45,552 bases of DNA, taken from positions 1-45,552 of the forward strand of contig JACPFM010000138.1 in the NCBI GenBank assembly GCA_016182965.1, read 5' to 3'. Below are positions 1 through 7,924 of this stretch, piece after piece. The stretch is from Deltaproteobacteria bacterium. Its GTDB lineage: Bacteria > Myxococcota_A > Polyangia > Polyangiales > JADJMO01. The translations under genes and the position numbers were made by a program. Every line of letters starts with the position of its first letter. The first letter of the stretch is position 1. Below the pieces are notes generated by a model. That model was not told the origin of the DNA and did no database searches. It saw only the letters and a list, made by a program, of their open reading frames with translations.

Positions 1-139
1 CGCGAGCCCATCCCGCTGACCGCTGCCGCCGCCGCTCACGCTTCCGCTCCCGCGCCCGCTACCGCTGCCGCTGCCGCGTACCGCGGCCCATCGCTCGAAG
101 TATGCGGACACTTCCGGCCGGCGGTACTAGTACGCCGCG

Positions 140-190
140 CCGGAACTTCGTTCCGGGTTCGGCTCCGCCGAACGCTCGGCTGCGCCGAGC
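140..190. repeat. Three abutting 17-nt perfect hairpins
   Basis: Positions 140-156, 157-173 and 174-190 are three consecutive perfect hairpins. Each has a 7-bp stem and a 3-nt loop (TTC, TCC, TGC), with no nucleotide between them. Stems are CCGGAAC, GTTCGGC and GCTCGGC. The identical geometry with different stem sequences suggests conservation of shape, not sequence. No poly-T follows, so a simple intrinsic terminator is unlikely. Confidence 0.7.
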
Positions 191-270
191 CGCGGGTACT
201 TGGACACTCACAAGGGGGCGCCGCGCGCCCCCTCGCTCCACGCCCCGCCCGTCGCTTCACCCCCTGCGAT

Positions 271-287
271 AAGTCGCTCCGCGACTT
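271..287. repeat. Fourth 17-nt hairpin of the same geometry
   Basis: AAGTCGC-TCC-GCGACTT is again a 7-bp perfect stem with a 3-nt loop, the same size as the three hairpins at 140-190. It lies directly beside the left arm of the GTACTAG inverted repeat. Confidence 0.65.
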
Positions 288-354
288 CGCTAGTACGGCG
301 CCCCAACGTTCGGGAAGGATCCAGGTGCGAACTTCCAGTGCGCCGTACTAGCGA
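287..354. repeat. 15-bp inverted repeat around CTAGTAC
   Basis: TCGCTAGTACGGCGC (287-301) is perfectly repeated in inverse at 340-354, leaving a 38-nt spacer. A related core, GTACTAGTAC, is at 124-133, so the CTAGTAC word occurs three times in 230 bp of otherwise very GC-rich DNA. It could be a palindromic mobile-repeat remnant or a protein-binding site. The function is unknown. Confidence 0.6.
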
Positions 355-396
355 GCGCGCTGGCGTCGGTCGTCGGCACGATGCAGGATCGGGGGC

Positions 397-1032
397 ATGC
401 GCGTCCTGGTGCTCGCCGTGCTGCTCGTGGGTTGTGGCGCGCGCATCGCGCCCGACGGCGGCGATCGCGCGGAGTCCGCCAAGGGACCGACGGCCGACAC
501 CGGTTCGGCGGGTTGGGCTTCGCCGGCAGCGGACGCAGCGGGCTCCATCGACGCGACGGAGCCGCCGCCTGCGGACGCGTCCGATCCCGTCGATCCGCCG
601 CCGCCCCCGCCGGTCGGCTCGATCGACTGCTTCACCGACGACGTCGGCCCGTCGTCGCCCGACAAGCTCGTCGAGCTGTTCTGGGAGCAGGTCACCGGCA
701 CCTGTCCGTCGAGCGACTGCAGCGATTTCGTGACCTTCACCGCGAGCTGCGCGATTCACCTCCAGGTGCGCGGCGTCGGCTACGACTCCAAGCTGTCGCC
801 GGGCGACTGCACGCTGTTCAAGAAGTGGCTCACCAGCGAGCTGCTGCTCACCAAGCTGCGCGACACGGTGACCTGCTACGGAAAGGACGCGCCCGGACCG
901 TTCGAGTCGACGTCGATCGAGCTGACCGACGGCTTCGCGCGCAAGAAGACCTTCACCTGCCCGGTCGAGCCGTTCGTCAGCCACCGCGCGTGCATCGCGA
1001 AGGTGCGGGCGAAGTACTTCCCCGGGAAGTGA
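397..1032 (+). CDS. Putative lipoprotein, unknown function
   Basis: A 211-residue secreted protein. The first 13 residues (MRVLVLAVLLVGC) form a very short signal peptide with a lipobox ending at Cys13. Residues 20-75 are an Ala/Asp/Pro-rich linker ending in a run of prolines, typical of myxobacterial surface lipoproteins. The C-terminal part (about 76-211) is a compact domain with about eight cysteines, probably disulfide-bonded in the periplasm or on the surface. I recognise no family. The start is chosen for the signal peptide; a CAGGAT hexamer sits 7 nt before the ATG, close to the leaderless -10 pattern seen elsewhere here. Confidence 0.75.
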   Translation: MRVLVLAVLLVGCGARIAPDGGDRAESAKGPTADTGSAGWASPAADAAGSIDATEPPPADASDPVDPPPPPPVGSIDCFTDDVGPSSPDKLVELFWEQVTGTCPSSDCSDFVTFTASCAIHLQVRGVGYDSKLSPGDCTLFKKWLTSELLLTKLRDTVTCYGKDAPGPFESTSIELTDGFARKKTFTCPVEPFVSHRACIAKVRAKYFPGK

Positions 1033-1135
1033 GCGGCACGAGCCTCGGCGCTGCGGCAGCCGGTCGGGCTAGAGAGGTCCTTGTGCGGCAGCCCGCCGAG
1101 GTTCAGGCTTCCAAGATCGGCAGCGGCCTTCTCTC

Positions 1136-1804
1136 ATGCGCCCCTCCTTCCTCATACTGGTGCTCCTCGGGTGGTGCGTTGGACCGGCGTGTTTCAGCGA
1201 GGCCGACCGCGAAGACTGTCCGCCCCCTGCCACCCCCGCGCTGATGCGGGGGCGCTATCGCGCCGAGCGGGTCGCCGATCTGTCCGTCGCCATCGCTCCC
1301 TCGTATGCGAACAAGGGGCTCGTCGTGCTCGACGTGAATTCGGAGCGGAAGACGGTCACCGTGCACCAGCCTGTGGCCAGCGGGACGATGACGGAGGAGT
1401 GGTCCATCGTCGACGTATCTCCGGTCCGGGGAGCGCGTCTCCATGACGGTACCGTCGGCGCGCCCGCGTCGATCGGCGCGGCGACTTCGTGCGCGATCTA
1501 CGGGGAGAAGGCGGAGCTGTCGCTGACGAGCGTCACCATCGGCGGCGCGACTCTCGATGCCTCCGCATACGGAGATCGCCGAGCGGTATTGATCCGCAGG
1601 TCCGCGGGGATGATCGAGCTCGGGCACACGGTCGAAGGCTCGCGCACGCTCTCGCAGGATCGTTGTTCGCCCGGCGTTCCAGCAGCCGGAGGCGCTTGTA
1701 CGGTGCCGGAGCTCGTTTGTTGGTATCCCGAAGTACCTGGATGCACGTGGACCTGCCGGGCGGGCCGCTGGTTGGAGCGGTATTGTCGGGACGCCGCGCC
1801 GTGA
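1136..1804 (+). CDS. Putative secreted Cys-rich protein
   Basis: A 222-residue protein with an N-terminal signal (MRPSFLILVLLGWCVGPAC), likely lipid-anchored at Cys19. The middle (30-170) is beta-rich and unrecognised. The C-terminal 45 residues carry a cysteine module (GACTVPELVCWYP...CTWTCRAGRW) like modules in the lipoproteins at 20596-21726 and 22006-22361. Such modules are common in Polyangia lipoproteins; their ligand is unknown. No strong Shine-Dalgarno is visible. The gene is co-directional with the preceding lipoprotein, 103 bp downstream, and may be transcribed independently. Confidence 0.75.
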   Translation: MRPSFLILVLLGWCVGPACFSEADREDCPPPATPALMRGRYRAERVADLSVAIAPSYANKGLVVLDVNSERKTVTVHQPVASGTMTEEWSIVDVSPVRGARLHDGTVGAPASIGAATSCAIYGEKAELSLTSVTIGGATLDASAYGDRRAVLIRRSAGMIELGHTVEGSRTLSQDRCSPGVPAAGGACTVPELVCWYPEVPGCTWTCRAGRWLERYCRDAAP

Positions 1805-1878
1805 CGCGACAGCCGTCGCGTGCGTGCTCGAGAGCGGTCTCGTAGAACCTGCGCGCGTCTCCTGCGCGCGACGTGTCG

Positions 1879-2061
1879 TCAGGACTTCGCGGCGATCTCC
1901 AGGATCATCATCTCGGCGGCGAACCGCGCCCGCTCCGCGGCGCGCCGTGCCTGTCTCTCCGCCGCGTTCGGGCTCTTGTCGTCGACGTGGTTTCCGTCGA
2001 GCTCGTGCAGGTAGAGCGAGGGCAGCAGCGCGAGGAAGATCTGCTCCTTCGTGATGTCCAT
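1879..2061 (-). CDS. Small hypothetical protein
   Basis: A 60-residue protein: a hydrophobic N-terminal stretch with 'LYLHELDGNHVDD' followed by an Arg/Ala-rich helix (about 32-55) with alternating E and R that should be strongly amphipathic or coiled. The case for a real gene is the excellent Shine-Dalgarno GGAGGT (2068-2073, minus strand) exactly 6 nt before ATG, plus a less GC-biased amino-acid composition than the shadow frames. No family is recognised. The next minus-strand gene upstream (2167-2922) lies 105 bp away. Confidence 0.6.
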   Translation of the reverse strand: MDITKEQIFLALLPSLYLHELDGNHVDDKSPNAAERQARRAAERARFAAEMMILEIAAKS

Positions 2062-2067
2062 CGACGC

Positions 2068-2073
2068 ACCTCC
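2068..2073 (-). promoter_or_regulatory. Ribosome binding site GGAGGT
   Basis: A perfect anti-Shine-Dalgarno match 6 nt before the ATG of the 60-residue protein. It decides that this small frame is translated. Confidence 0.65.
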
Positions 2074-2166
2074 GCCTCCAAGGCTACGCCAGCGCCGCGC
2101 GCGACCGCTCGGGTGAACGAGACCGGCATGTTCGCGCGCGACACTGTTGGTCGCAGGCCAGTCGAA

Positions 2167-2922
2167 TCAGCGGACGACTCGGCCGTCACGGTCGAGGCGA
2201 TACCCGCGCGGGAGCCTCTCCGCGAGCAGCGCGCGGTCGGCGGCCGGGACGACCCATCCGCGCATCGCGAGGCCTTCGGCGATGCGGTCCTGCGTGCGGA
2301 CGGCCTCCTCGCGCACGAGCGCGCGGGCCAACGGACCGGCGGCCTCCGGCGCGTCCTGCGCGAGCAAAGTGATGACCGCGTGGAACCGCGCGGGCTCGTG
2401 GAAGTCTTCGAGGAAGCGCTCGACGGCGGGGCGGACGCGCGCGTCCTTCACCCGCTCGAGGGCGCCGATGAGCTGGACCTTCGGATCCGGGTTGCGGTGG
2501 TACTCGGTGTCCCACGCCTCGAGCAGCTCGATGATCTCGTCGACGAGCTCCGGATCGTCGAGGAGCTCGCGCATCATGCGCAGCGGCCAGGTGACGCTCT
2601 CGGCGTTCGCGCAGAAGTCACGGATGGCGGGCAGCGCGTCGTGGCCGGCGGCGATGATGCCGCGGAACGCGGTGTCGCGCTCGTCTTGATCGGTGATCGA
2701 GGGATCGATGGAGAACGTGTACCTCTTGAGGAGGACGGCAGCGGCCTCGGCCGAGCCGATCTTCGCGAGCGCGTCGATGGCCGCCTGGCGATCGTGGGGC
2801 TGAGCCTTCTTCGAGATTTCGGGGGCGTAGCGCCTGACGGCGCTGCCGGTCGAGCGCGCGCGCTTGTTGACTCCGGCCTGGACCGCGGTGCTCTTGGCGG
2901 TGAAGAAATCAAACCAACTCAT
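2167..2922 (-). CDS. HEAT-like repeat protein
   Basis: A 251-residue cytoplasmic alpha-helical protein. Start MSWFDFFTAK is preferred: GGAG lies about 9 nt upstream, and the 32 in-frame residues upstream look non-coding. From about residue 40 the chain is built of paired helices of HEAT/PBS-lyase type (RQAAIDALAKIGSAEAAAVLLKR; DALPAIRDFC; KVQLIGALERVKDARVRPAVERFLEDF; ARFHAVITLLAQ), ending with a short basic tail. Such proteins are usually scaffolds that bind other proteins; no catalytic residues are visible. Similar HEAT-repeat proteins are widespread and the partner here is unknown. Confidence 0.85.
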   Translation of the reverse strand: MSWFDFFTAKSTAVQAGVNKRARSTGSAVRRYAPEISKKAQPHDRQAAIDALAKIGSAEAAAVLLKRYTFSIDPSITDQDERDTAFRGIIAAGHDALPAIRDFCANAESVTWPLRMMRELLDDPELVDEIIELLEAWDTEYHRNPDPKVQLIGALERVKDARVRPAVERFLEDFHEPARFHAVITLLAQDAPEAAGPLARALVREEAVRTQDRIAEGLAMRGWVVPAADRALLAERLPRGYRLDRDGRVVR

Positions 2923-3140
2923 GGATCTACTCCGGTGCTCGAGCACTGGGCGGGCCCGTCTCGAGGCGACTGCCGACTCATTGGTGAGCGAGATCGCCGG
3001 GCTCCCGACGACGGACACCAGAACGGGCCGTCACCAGAGGGCGATCCTCCTTCGGACCGCTTCGCGCAGTCCGGCGCCGAGCACCTCGCGCGCGTGCGAC
3101 GAGCTTCGCTCGGCACGAACCGCAAGCACCTCGGAGGGAG

Positions 3141-3551
3141 CTAGGACAGGTCGCTCGGTGGCGGTCCGCGTGCGAGGCGCGCGACGGCGCGGCCTTCGAC
3201 CGGCAGCTCGGTCGACGCCGGCGCCCAGTCGATGACGCGGGCGAGCGCGGCGGGCCCGAGCTCCCACGACACTGCGGGCGGCAAGAGCGCCGGAGCGATG
3301 CCGTCGACGTCGGACCCGGCCCAGGCGGCGTCGGTCGCCCGTTCGAGCCCGCGGTGGACCGCGGCGACGGCGCGCCATTCGGCCGAGGAGGCCGCGATCG
3401 CCGCCGTCGCGCTCGCCGCGACCGCCCGCGACGCGAGGCCTTGGCCGCCGAGCGACAGCACCGCGACCGCGAGGGCGAGCACGCGGCACGCCGCGGCCCA
3501 GCGCGCAACGCGGGGAAGGTGGCTGCTGGGGGGCGACGCGAACACGGCCAC
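3141..3551 (-). CDS. Putative exported protein, unknown
   Basis: A 136-residue protein starting at GTG, with one N-terminal hydrophobic segment (about residues 15-45, Ala/Val/Leu-rich) that could be a signal peptide or anchor. The rest (AAIAASSAEWRAVAAVHRGLERATDAAWAG split across two helices, then a Pro/Ala stretch) has no recognised domain. Composition is strongly Ala/Arg biased, so a false gene in GC-rich DNA cannot be excluded. No Shine-Dalgarno is seen; TACCCA 5 nt before GTG is only a weak -10 match. Confidence 0.4.
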   Translation of the reverse strand: MAVFASPPSSHLPRVARWAAACRVLALAVAVLSLGGQGLASRAVAASATAAIAASSAEWRAVAAVHRGLERATDAAWAGSDVDGIAPALLPPAVSWELGPAALARVIDWAPASTELPVEGRAVARLARGPPPSDLS

Positions 3552-3557
3552 ACGGAT

Positions 3558-3710
3558 GGGTAAGGCGCCGATCGGGTTTGCGCAAGCGAGCGGTACCGGG
3601 CGGCCCCCGCGCTCAGGCGCTCACGGGCTCCGGGGCTCGCGGCCTTCGACCACCCCCCTCGCGGCGGCGCTCCTCACCGTCGGCTGCGCGCGACTGGCTG
3701 CGCCTTACCC
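3558..3710. repeat. 11-bp inverted repeat enclosing a gene-free segment
   Basis: GGGTAAGGCGC (3558-3568) recurs in inverse orientation as GCGCCTTACCC (3700-3710), bracketing 131 bp without a gene between two minus-strand genes. It could be ends of a small decayed element or chance. I see no target-site duplication. Confidence 0.3.
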
Positions 3711-3745
3711 GGCGCCACCGCTGCCTCCCCGATCCCAACGCCCTG

Positions 3746-4336
3746 TCACTCCTCGGGTAGCGCGAAGTTCCAGCGGACGGCGTGCGCTCCGCCCTTGAAC
3801 GGCGGCACCGAGACCTTCCCGAAGCGCTCGACGAGGCACTTCGTCGTCGCCTCGTCGAACGTCCCCTCGATCACGTTGACCGTCGAGGTCTTGCCGCTGG
3901 GTTCGATGGTCAACTGAATGCGTCCGCGACCGCCGACGCCGCAGTCGGTGTAGGTCACGGACTTCAGTGAGCTGCGGGCGACCTCGGCGTCGAAGCCGCC
4001 CGCGTCGGCGCCGTCCGCGGGCTTCACCACGACCGGCGCGTCGTCCTCGGCCACGCACTGGCCGCGAACCCCCTTCGCGCAGATGATCGTCGCCGTGCGG
4101 CCGCACCCATTCGCGTTGAAGACCTCGTCGCTGACCTGCTGGATCGCGATCTCTCTGCCCGGACACTTGAAGTGCGCGACCGCGAACCTCCGGGCCTTCC
4201 CGATCCCGCGCGACTCGGGCCCGATGCTCCCGTCGGAGCGGACGGTCGGCGTCGACAGCTCGCGGCGATACATGGGTGTGCACGCGATGGCGAGCGCGAG
4301 GACCGCAAGCAGGTTTGGCGTTCCGAGGCGGCGCAT
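3746..4336 (-). CDS. Lipoprotein with AgmX/PglI-type C-terminal domain
   Basis: A 196-residue protein. The start is set at MRRLGTPNLLAVLALAIAC, giving a lipobox with Cys at position 19; longer in-frame starts give Arg-rich non-signal sequence. The C-terminal 80 residues (GRGRIQLTIEPSGKTSTVNV ... TTKCLVERFGKVSVPPFKGG) fit the TonB-like/AgmX-PglI C-terminal fold: a 'fi.. .G.v..v.v' strand, a conserved Cys before an amphipathic helix, then '.PP..G....v...l.l'. In myxobacteria this fold occurs in gliding-motility and energy-transduction proteins, but many copies are uncharacterised. A second member is at 16975-17511. CAGATT 7 nt before ATG resembles the leaderless -10. Confidence 0.8.
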   Translation of the reverse strand: MRRLGTPNLLAVLALAIACTPMYRRELSTPTVRSDGSIGPESRGIGKARRFAVAHFKCPGREIAIQQVSDEVFNANGCGRTATIICAKGVRGQCVAEDDAPVVVKPADGADAGGFDAEVARSSLKSVTYTDCGVGGRGRIQLTIEPSGKTSTVNVIEGTFDEATTKCLVERFGKVSVPPFKGGAHAVRWNFALPEE

Positions 4337-4486
4337 GACGACGAATCTGAGAATACAGCGACTGGGCGCGGACGGGGGACGCCGGCGTCTACGGTGGCTG
4401 CATCGCAAACACCCCGTCCGACCGACACCACACGAGCCCATGACGCGTCACGTACGCGGCGCTCACCGAGCTCTTCGTGATGGCGG

Positions 4487-4858
4487 CTATGGCGGTTGCG
4501 CCTCGATCATGAGATCGCGGTGCGCGGAGACCCCCTCGACGCGCACGTCCAGCGTCGAGGGGCCCGGGCTTGCCGCGAGGAGGATGAAGAGCTCCGGGGC
4601 GGCGCCCTTGATCACGCGCAGACGCTCGGGCGGACCGGCGGTGATCTCGATCGGTCGGGACACCCTGCGGGAGTCGTGGAAGGTCGTCTCCTCGGTGTAC
4701 GCGGCGACAGCGATCTCCATCGCGGTGCCCTCGAGCATGCGCCCGTTCTCGAGGGTTCCGCCGGGCGCGGCGTGGCTCGTCGAGACCGTGATGCGATGAA
4801 CAGCGTCGGGCGCCGAACAGCCGGCCAGGGCAACCACCAGGCAGAGCGCGCGGCGCAT
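4487..4858 (-). CDS. Small lipoprotein
   Basis: A 123-residue protein with signal MRRALCLVVALAGC and lipobox Cys14. The mature part is a single beta-rich domain (DAVHRITVSTSHAAPGGTLE...), possibly Ig-like, ending 'HRDLMIEAQPP'. It starts 4 nt after the stop of the upstream lipoprotein gene (4863-5651) and has a GAGGGGG ribosome site, so the two form an operon and are probably translated together. Both proteins end in the same type of extracellular beta domain ('LDVRVEGVSAHRDLMIEA' against 'LGLSLSIPLEVRAS'), so they may act as partners. No family recognised. Confidence 0.75.
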   Translation of the reverse strand: MRRALCLVVALAGCSAPDAVHRITVSTSHAAPGGTLENGRMLEGTAMEIAVAAYTEETTFHDSRRVSRPIEITAGPPERLRVIKGAAPELFILLAASPGPSTLDVRVEGVSAHRDLMIEAQPP

Positions 4859-4862
4859 CGGC

Positions 4863-5651
4863 TCAATCCCCCTCGTCGGCGGCCACGTCCTCGGTCACGT
4901 CGAGGAGCGCTTCGGCCGCCGCGTCGATCGCGCCTTCCGCCGCACCGTCGCCGACGCCATCGCCGTCGGCGCCGTCGCCGAGCCCCCCATCGGTGTCGCC
5001 GCCGCTGTCGAGCCCGGCGTCCGGCCAGCGCGAGGCCCGAACCTCGAGCGGGATCGACAGCGAGAGCCCGAGCGCTCGGACGACCACCTTGCCCGAACCC
5101 TCCTGCAGACCGTCGACGGAGATAACGCCTCGGTCGAGCGACCAGGTCGCGAGCTCGGCAGGCTCGATGTCGACCTGCGGAGCGAACGAGCCACCCAGGT
5201 AATCGTCGAGCACGACGCGGAAGCTCGAGCGATCGTCCCACGAGTAGGAGTCGGAAGAGAGATACGCGATGATCTCGCTGCGCGACGCGGTGAGCGCAGT
5301 CGCCTTGCGGAACTTGATGTGGATGTAGTCGACGATCTCGTCACCGTTCATTAGATAGAACGCGAACGTGCCCGGCTTGCTCGCGCGGAACGTCCCGCTG
5401 CTGCCCGAGACGGCCGGCGCCGCCGTCATCACCTGCCCGCTCTGCGCGCGCAGACCGAAGCTCGCGCCCACGGCGATCGCGCCCGGGAAGGTGCCGCCGC
5501 CGAAGTCGTCGCACGCGGAGTCGGTAGCGTTGGTGCACACGTACTCGAACGTGCCCCGCCCGAGCTCCCCCTCTCGCGTCGGCGGCACGATGCCGCAAGC
5601 ATGCAGCACCACTGCCGCGAGAGCGATCGGCGCCGTGCGCGACCAGCGCAT
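4863..5651 (-). CDS. Lipoprotein with beta-rich domain and acidic tail
   Basis: A 262-residue protein starting at MRWSRTAPIALAAVVLHAC (lipobox Cys19). The central region (residues 25-205) is beta-rich and may contain Ig-like or big-type domains (GSSGTFRASKPGTFAFYLMN; DRGVISVDGLQEGSGKVVVR). The C-terminal 55 residues are almost only Asp, Ala, Gly and Glu. In this genome such acidic linkers usually follow the lipid-anchored Cys; here it is at the other end, which is unusual. It is first gene of a two-gene operon with 4487-4858. TACACT (5658-5663) lies 6 nt before the ATG, so the mRNA may be leaderless. Confidence 0.8.
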   Translation of the reverse strand: MRWSRTAPIALAAVVLHACGIVPPTREGELGRGTFEYVCTNATDSACDDFGGGTFPGAIAVGASFGLRAQSGQVMTAAPAVSGSSGTFRASKPGTFAFYLMNGDEIVDYIHIKFRKATALTASRSEIIAYLSSDSYSWDDRSSFRVVLDDYLGGSFAPQVDIEPAELATWSLDRGVISVDGLQEGSGKVVVRALGLSLSIPLEVRASRWPDAGLDSGGDTDGGLGDGADGDGVGDGAAEGAIDAAAEALLDVTEDVAADEGD

Positions 5652-5657
5652 GCCGGA

Positions 5658-5663
5658 AGTGTA
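5658..5663 (-). promoter_or_regulatory. -10 element TACACT, leaderless spacing
   Basis: A TAnnnT hexamer 6 nt upstream of the ATG at 5651. Transcription would begin at or next to the start codon. Confidence 0.5.
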
Positions 5664-6012
5664 GCGGCGTGCGGCTGCCGCGCCAGGCACTCGGACCTTC
5701 GTCTGGAGGTGGGCTCCTTCTGATCGCGCAGCGACGAATAGCGTCGCTGGTGGGCACCCGGCGCCCCGGCAGCGTCCGACGGGGCGCCCGGCTACGAGCG
5801 CGGTTCCAGCGTCGCAGGTGCCACGCGAGGCGGCGGGTCCGACGTCATCTCCGAGCTAGCAACGAACGCCCCAGTCATGCGGATCCGACCCACCGTCTGT
5901 ACTGGGACGACGAGTGAGCTCCCCTCGACGGCGGTGGCGTATCCGACGAGGCCGCAGACGAGCCCTCTCGCGGTAGGCCGCGCCCCCCTCTCGCCTCGAA
6001 GGAACCGAGAGG

Positions 6013-6018
6013 TAGACT
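6013..6018 (+). promoter_or_regulatory. -10 element TAGACT, leaderless spacing
   Basis: A TAnnnT hexamer 7 nt upstream of the GTG at 6026, with no Shine-Dalgarno between. Confidence 0.5.
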
Positions 6019-6025
6019 CGATCGC

Positions 6026-6859
6026 GTGCGGATCGCGGTCCTGATGGTCGCCGTGGCGCTCGGGTGTGCGCCCGCGGTGCCGCGCGTGCATCGCGTGCCC
6101 CGGCGACCGACCGCGGCCCCGCCGACGACGTCGGCCACGACGGCGACCACCGGCGAGGTGGCGGCCGCGAAACCGGAGCCCGAGCCACCGGCGCCCGAAT
6201 CGTCGTTGGTCGCCACTCCGTCGATCGAAGGTGCGACCAAGGCCGTCGGAGGCGCCTACCAACCGATAAAGACCGTGGTGCCGCTCACCGGACCGCAGGA
6301 CGCGGCGCTCGACGCTCGGTGGGGCCCGCCGTGGTACCTGCACCTTCCCAAGCCGACATTCGCGAAGACCGAGGTCGACGCGTGGGCTGCGTCGGTGGCG
6401 CGCGCGGCGGAGGTCCAGGTCGACGCGGACGCCACCAGAATCGCGCACGGCCACGAGCTTCCGCTCCTCCGCGCCACGTGGCTTGCCGCGCTCGTCGGCA
6501 GCGAGAACCTCGCGAGCGAGGCCGAGGCGTTCGGCCCTCTGCTCGCCGCGTGCCGCGCGGCCGCCGAGGAGCTCGAGCGCGAGGCCAGCAAGACCCGCGC
6601 TCGGTTCGGCGCGGCGATGCCCGCTTGGTTTCCGAGGTTCATCGCGGACGCGGCAGACGTAACTGCGACGCGCGTGGTCGCCGGGACGGATGTTCAGCCA
6701 TCGTGGGTTCGCAACGTCGTCGTCGATGCCGTCGCGGCGGACGCCCGCGAGCTCGTCGCGTCGGCACGCGATCGCGCACTCGATGCGGCGATCCCGGTCG
6801 CATTGGCGCACGGTCGAGCGTCGATCATGGGCTTCGCGCGACGACCGAAGAAGCCCTGA
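6026..6859 (+). CDS. Putative lipoprotein, unknown function
   Basis: A 277-residue protein with a short signal (MRIAVLMVAVALGC, lipobox Cys14), a Pro/Thr/Ala-rich linker (residues 15-70), and a mostly helical C-terminal domain (about 90-270) rich in Ala, Glu and Asp (EVDAWAASVARAAEVQVDAD; EAFGPLLAACRAAAEELERE). No catalytic motif or known family is recognised. The GTG start is fixed by the signal peptide and by a TAGACT -10 hexamer 7 nt before it. It is transcribed away from the 4487-5651 operon. Confidence 0.75.
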   Translation: MRIAVLMVAVALGCAPAVPRVHRVPRRPTAAPPTTSATTATTGEVAAAKPEPEPPAPESSLVATPSIEGATKAVGGAYQPIKTVVPLTGPQDAALDARWGPPWYLHLPKPTFAKTEVDAWAASVARAAEVQVDADATRIAHGHELPLLRATWLAALVGSENLASEAEAFGPLLAACRAAAEELEREASKTRARFGAAMPAWFPRFIADAADVTATRVVAGTDVQPSWVRNVVVDAVAADARELVASARDRALDAAIPVALAHGRASIMGFARRPKKP

Positions 6860-6963
6860 CGCGGCGCGGAGTCAGCAGCCTTCTCGGCTTCCTCGGCTTC
6901 TTTGCCCCCCCCCCTGCGTCCGGGGAGTTGTCGCCTCTCCCGATCGCATGAGGGCCCCAGCGG

Positions 6964-7437
6964 TCAGCTGTCACACGCGATCGGTTTGCACTCGAGCCGA
7001 CCGCTCGGTCCGCACTTGCACGCGCGCGTGCACGCGACGATGCACGCGCCGTCACGCTCGAAGACCGAGCCGCAGGCCTTGCCGTGTACGCAATCGGCGA
7101 TCGGGAACGCGCAGCTCTTCCCGTACGTGTAGAAGTGCGCAGGCTCGCCGGAGCCGTCGCGCTGCGTGCATTTGACCTCGGTCGCGCACGTGTCGCCCGG
7201 CAGGAAGTAGTGGCAGTAGAAGTGGTCGTCGGGAATGCCCGAGCTCGCGATGCACGACTGCCCCGAGGTCGGCAGCAGGATCGGACAGCCGGCCGTCGCC
7301 GACGGCGCGGCATCGTCGGCGCTCGTGGCGCCCCCGGTGCCGCCCCGCGCGCCCGCGCTCGAGTTGGACGGATCCTCGGAGATGCGACCGCCGCAGCCCG
7401 CCAAGCCCAGGATGATCGCCAGACACCAAGGCTTCAT
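6964..7437 (-). CDS. Cys-rich lipoprotein
   Basis: A 157-residue protein starting MKPWCLAIILGLAGC (lipobox Cys15). A Gly/Ser/Ala linker follows (residues 20-50), then a compact domain with about 14 cysteines (CPILLPTSGQSCIASSG; CHYFLPGDTCATEVKC; CTRACKCGPSGRLEC). The closing C-x-C-G-x-S-G-R motif matches Cys modules in other lipoproteins of this window. It is probably extracellular and disulfide-bonded; function unknown. AGGAG 5 nt before the ATG is a normal ribosome site, in contrast to the leaderless genes. Confidence 0.75.
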   Translation of the reverse strand: MKPWCLAIILGLAGCGGRISEDPSNSSAGARGGTGGATSADDAAPSATAGCPILLPTSGQSCIASSGIPDDHFYCHYFLPGDTCATEVKCTQRDGSGEPAHFYTYGKSCAFPIADCVHGKACGSVFERDGACIVACTRACKCGPSGRLECKPIACDS

Positions 7438-7924
7438 GGCTCCTGCGGCGTAGCAATTCCCCGGCCACGAGGTAACACGCCGAACTTCGCGAGCATTGGC
7501 GCGGGCTTGGGCCAACGTGAGCCGCCGTGATCACGCTCCCGCGCTGCGCGCGTCATGGGCCAACCGATGAGCGACACGGGGTGACGCGATTCCGGGCCGG
7601 ACCTGCCGCGCGACGACGCGCCGCTGCGCGATCGACATCCACGCGACGACGACGGCCGGGCAGTCCAGCGGCACGATCGACTGCCCGGCGCTCTCGGTCG
7701 AAGGGCGTGCTGGCGAGTGCTCGCTGCTCGGGGGGACGCGAGCTTCCGCTCTTCTGCTTTGCCGGCGGCGGGCGATGTGACTCTGCCTGCGATCCGCCGG
7801 GCGGCGAGGCGGACGACGGAGGCAACCTGTCTGGTGCGCGGCAGCCTGTCGCACGATACGCCGAAGGATAGGGCGAAAGCCCAGACTGCGCGGTGGAACG
7901 GCGCGTGCAGTGAGGGGGACACCG
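7438..7924. other. Divergent intergenic region, no supported gene
   Basis: 487 bp between divergent lipoprotein genes. A short plus-strand stretch near 7640-7750 reads as Cys/Gly/Ser-rich protein (TIDCPALSVEGRAGECSLL) without start or signal peptide and may be a remnant of a Cys-rich lipoprotein. Otherwise I see nothing. Confidence 0.35.

Larger units (their letters stand above)
1..396. other. Gene-free left edge with structured repeats
   Basis: I see no convincing gene here. Positions 1-90 are low-complexity GCC/GCT-rich DNA. Positions 97-360 hold several perfect short palindromes and an inverted repeat built on GTACTAG, listed separately. The frames that stay open have Arg/Ala/Ser compositions typical of non-coding high-GC DNA. 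Confidence 0.6.
5652..6025. other. Divergent intergenic region
   Basis: 374 bp between divergently transcribed lipoprotein genes. It contains a -10 element at each end, a 7-bp hairpin at 5730-5748 (AGCGACG/CGTCGCT) and a 9-bp inverted repeat at 5760-5768/5780-5788 (GGCGCCCCG). A minus-strand frame over about 5795-5970 reads like protein but has no start signal. I do not call a gene. Confidence 0.5.

Noticed and set aside
1873..3144. Long plus-strand open frame (423 residues)
   Set aside because: Antisense to the small protein and the HEAT-like gene; Arg/Gly/Asp-rich composition typical of a shadow frame, no ribosome site or domain.
5795..5970. Minus-strand stretch 'GLVGYATAVEGSSLVVPVQT'
   Set aside because: Reads protein-like but has no start codon with ribosome site or -10 element and lies in a divergent promoter region; not enough to call a gene.
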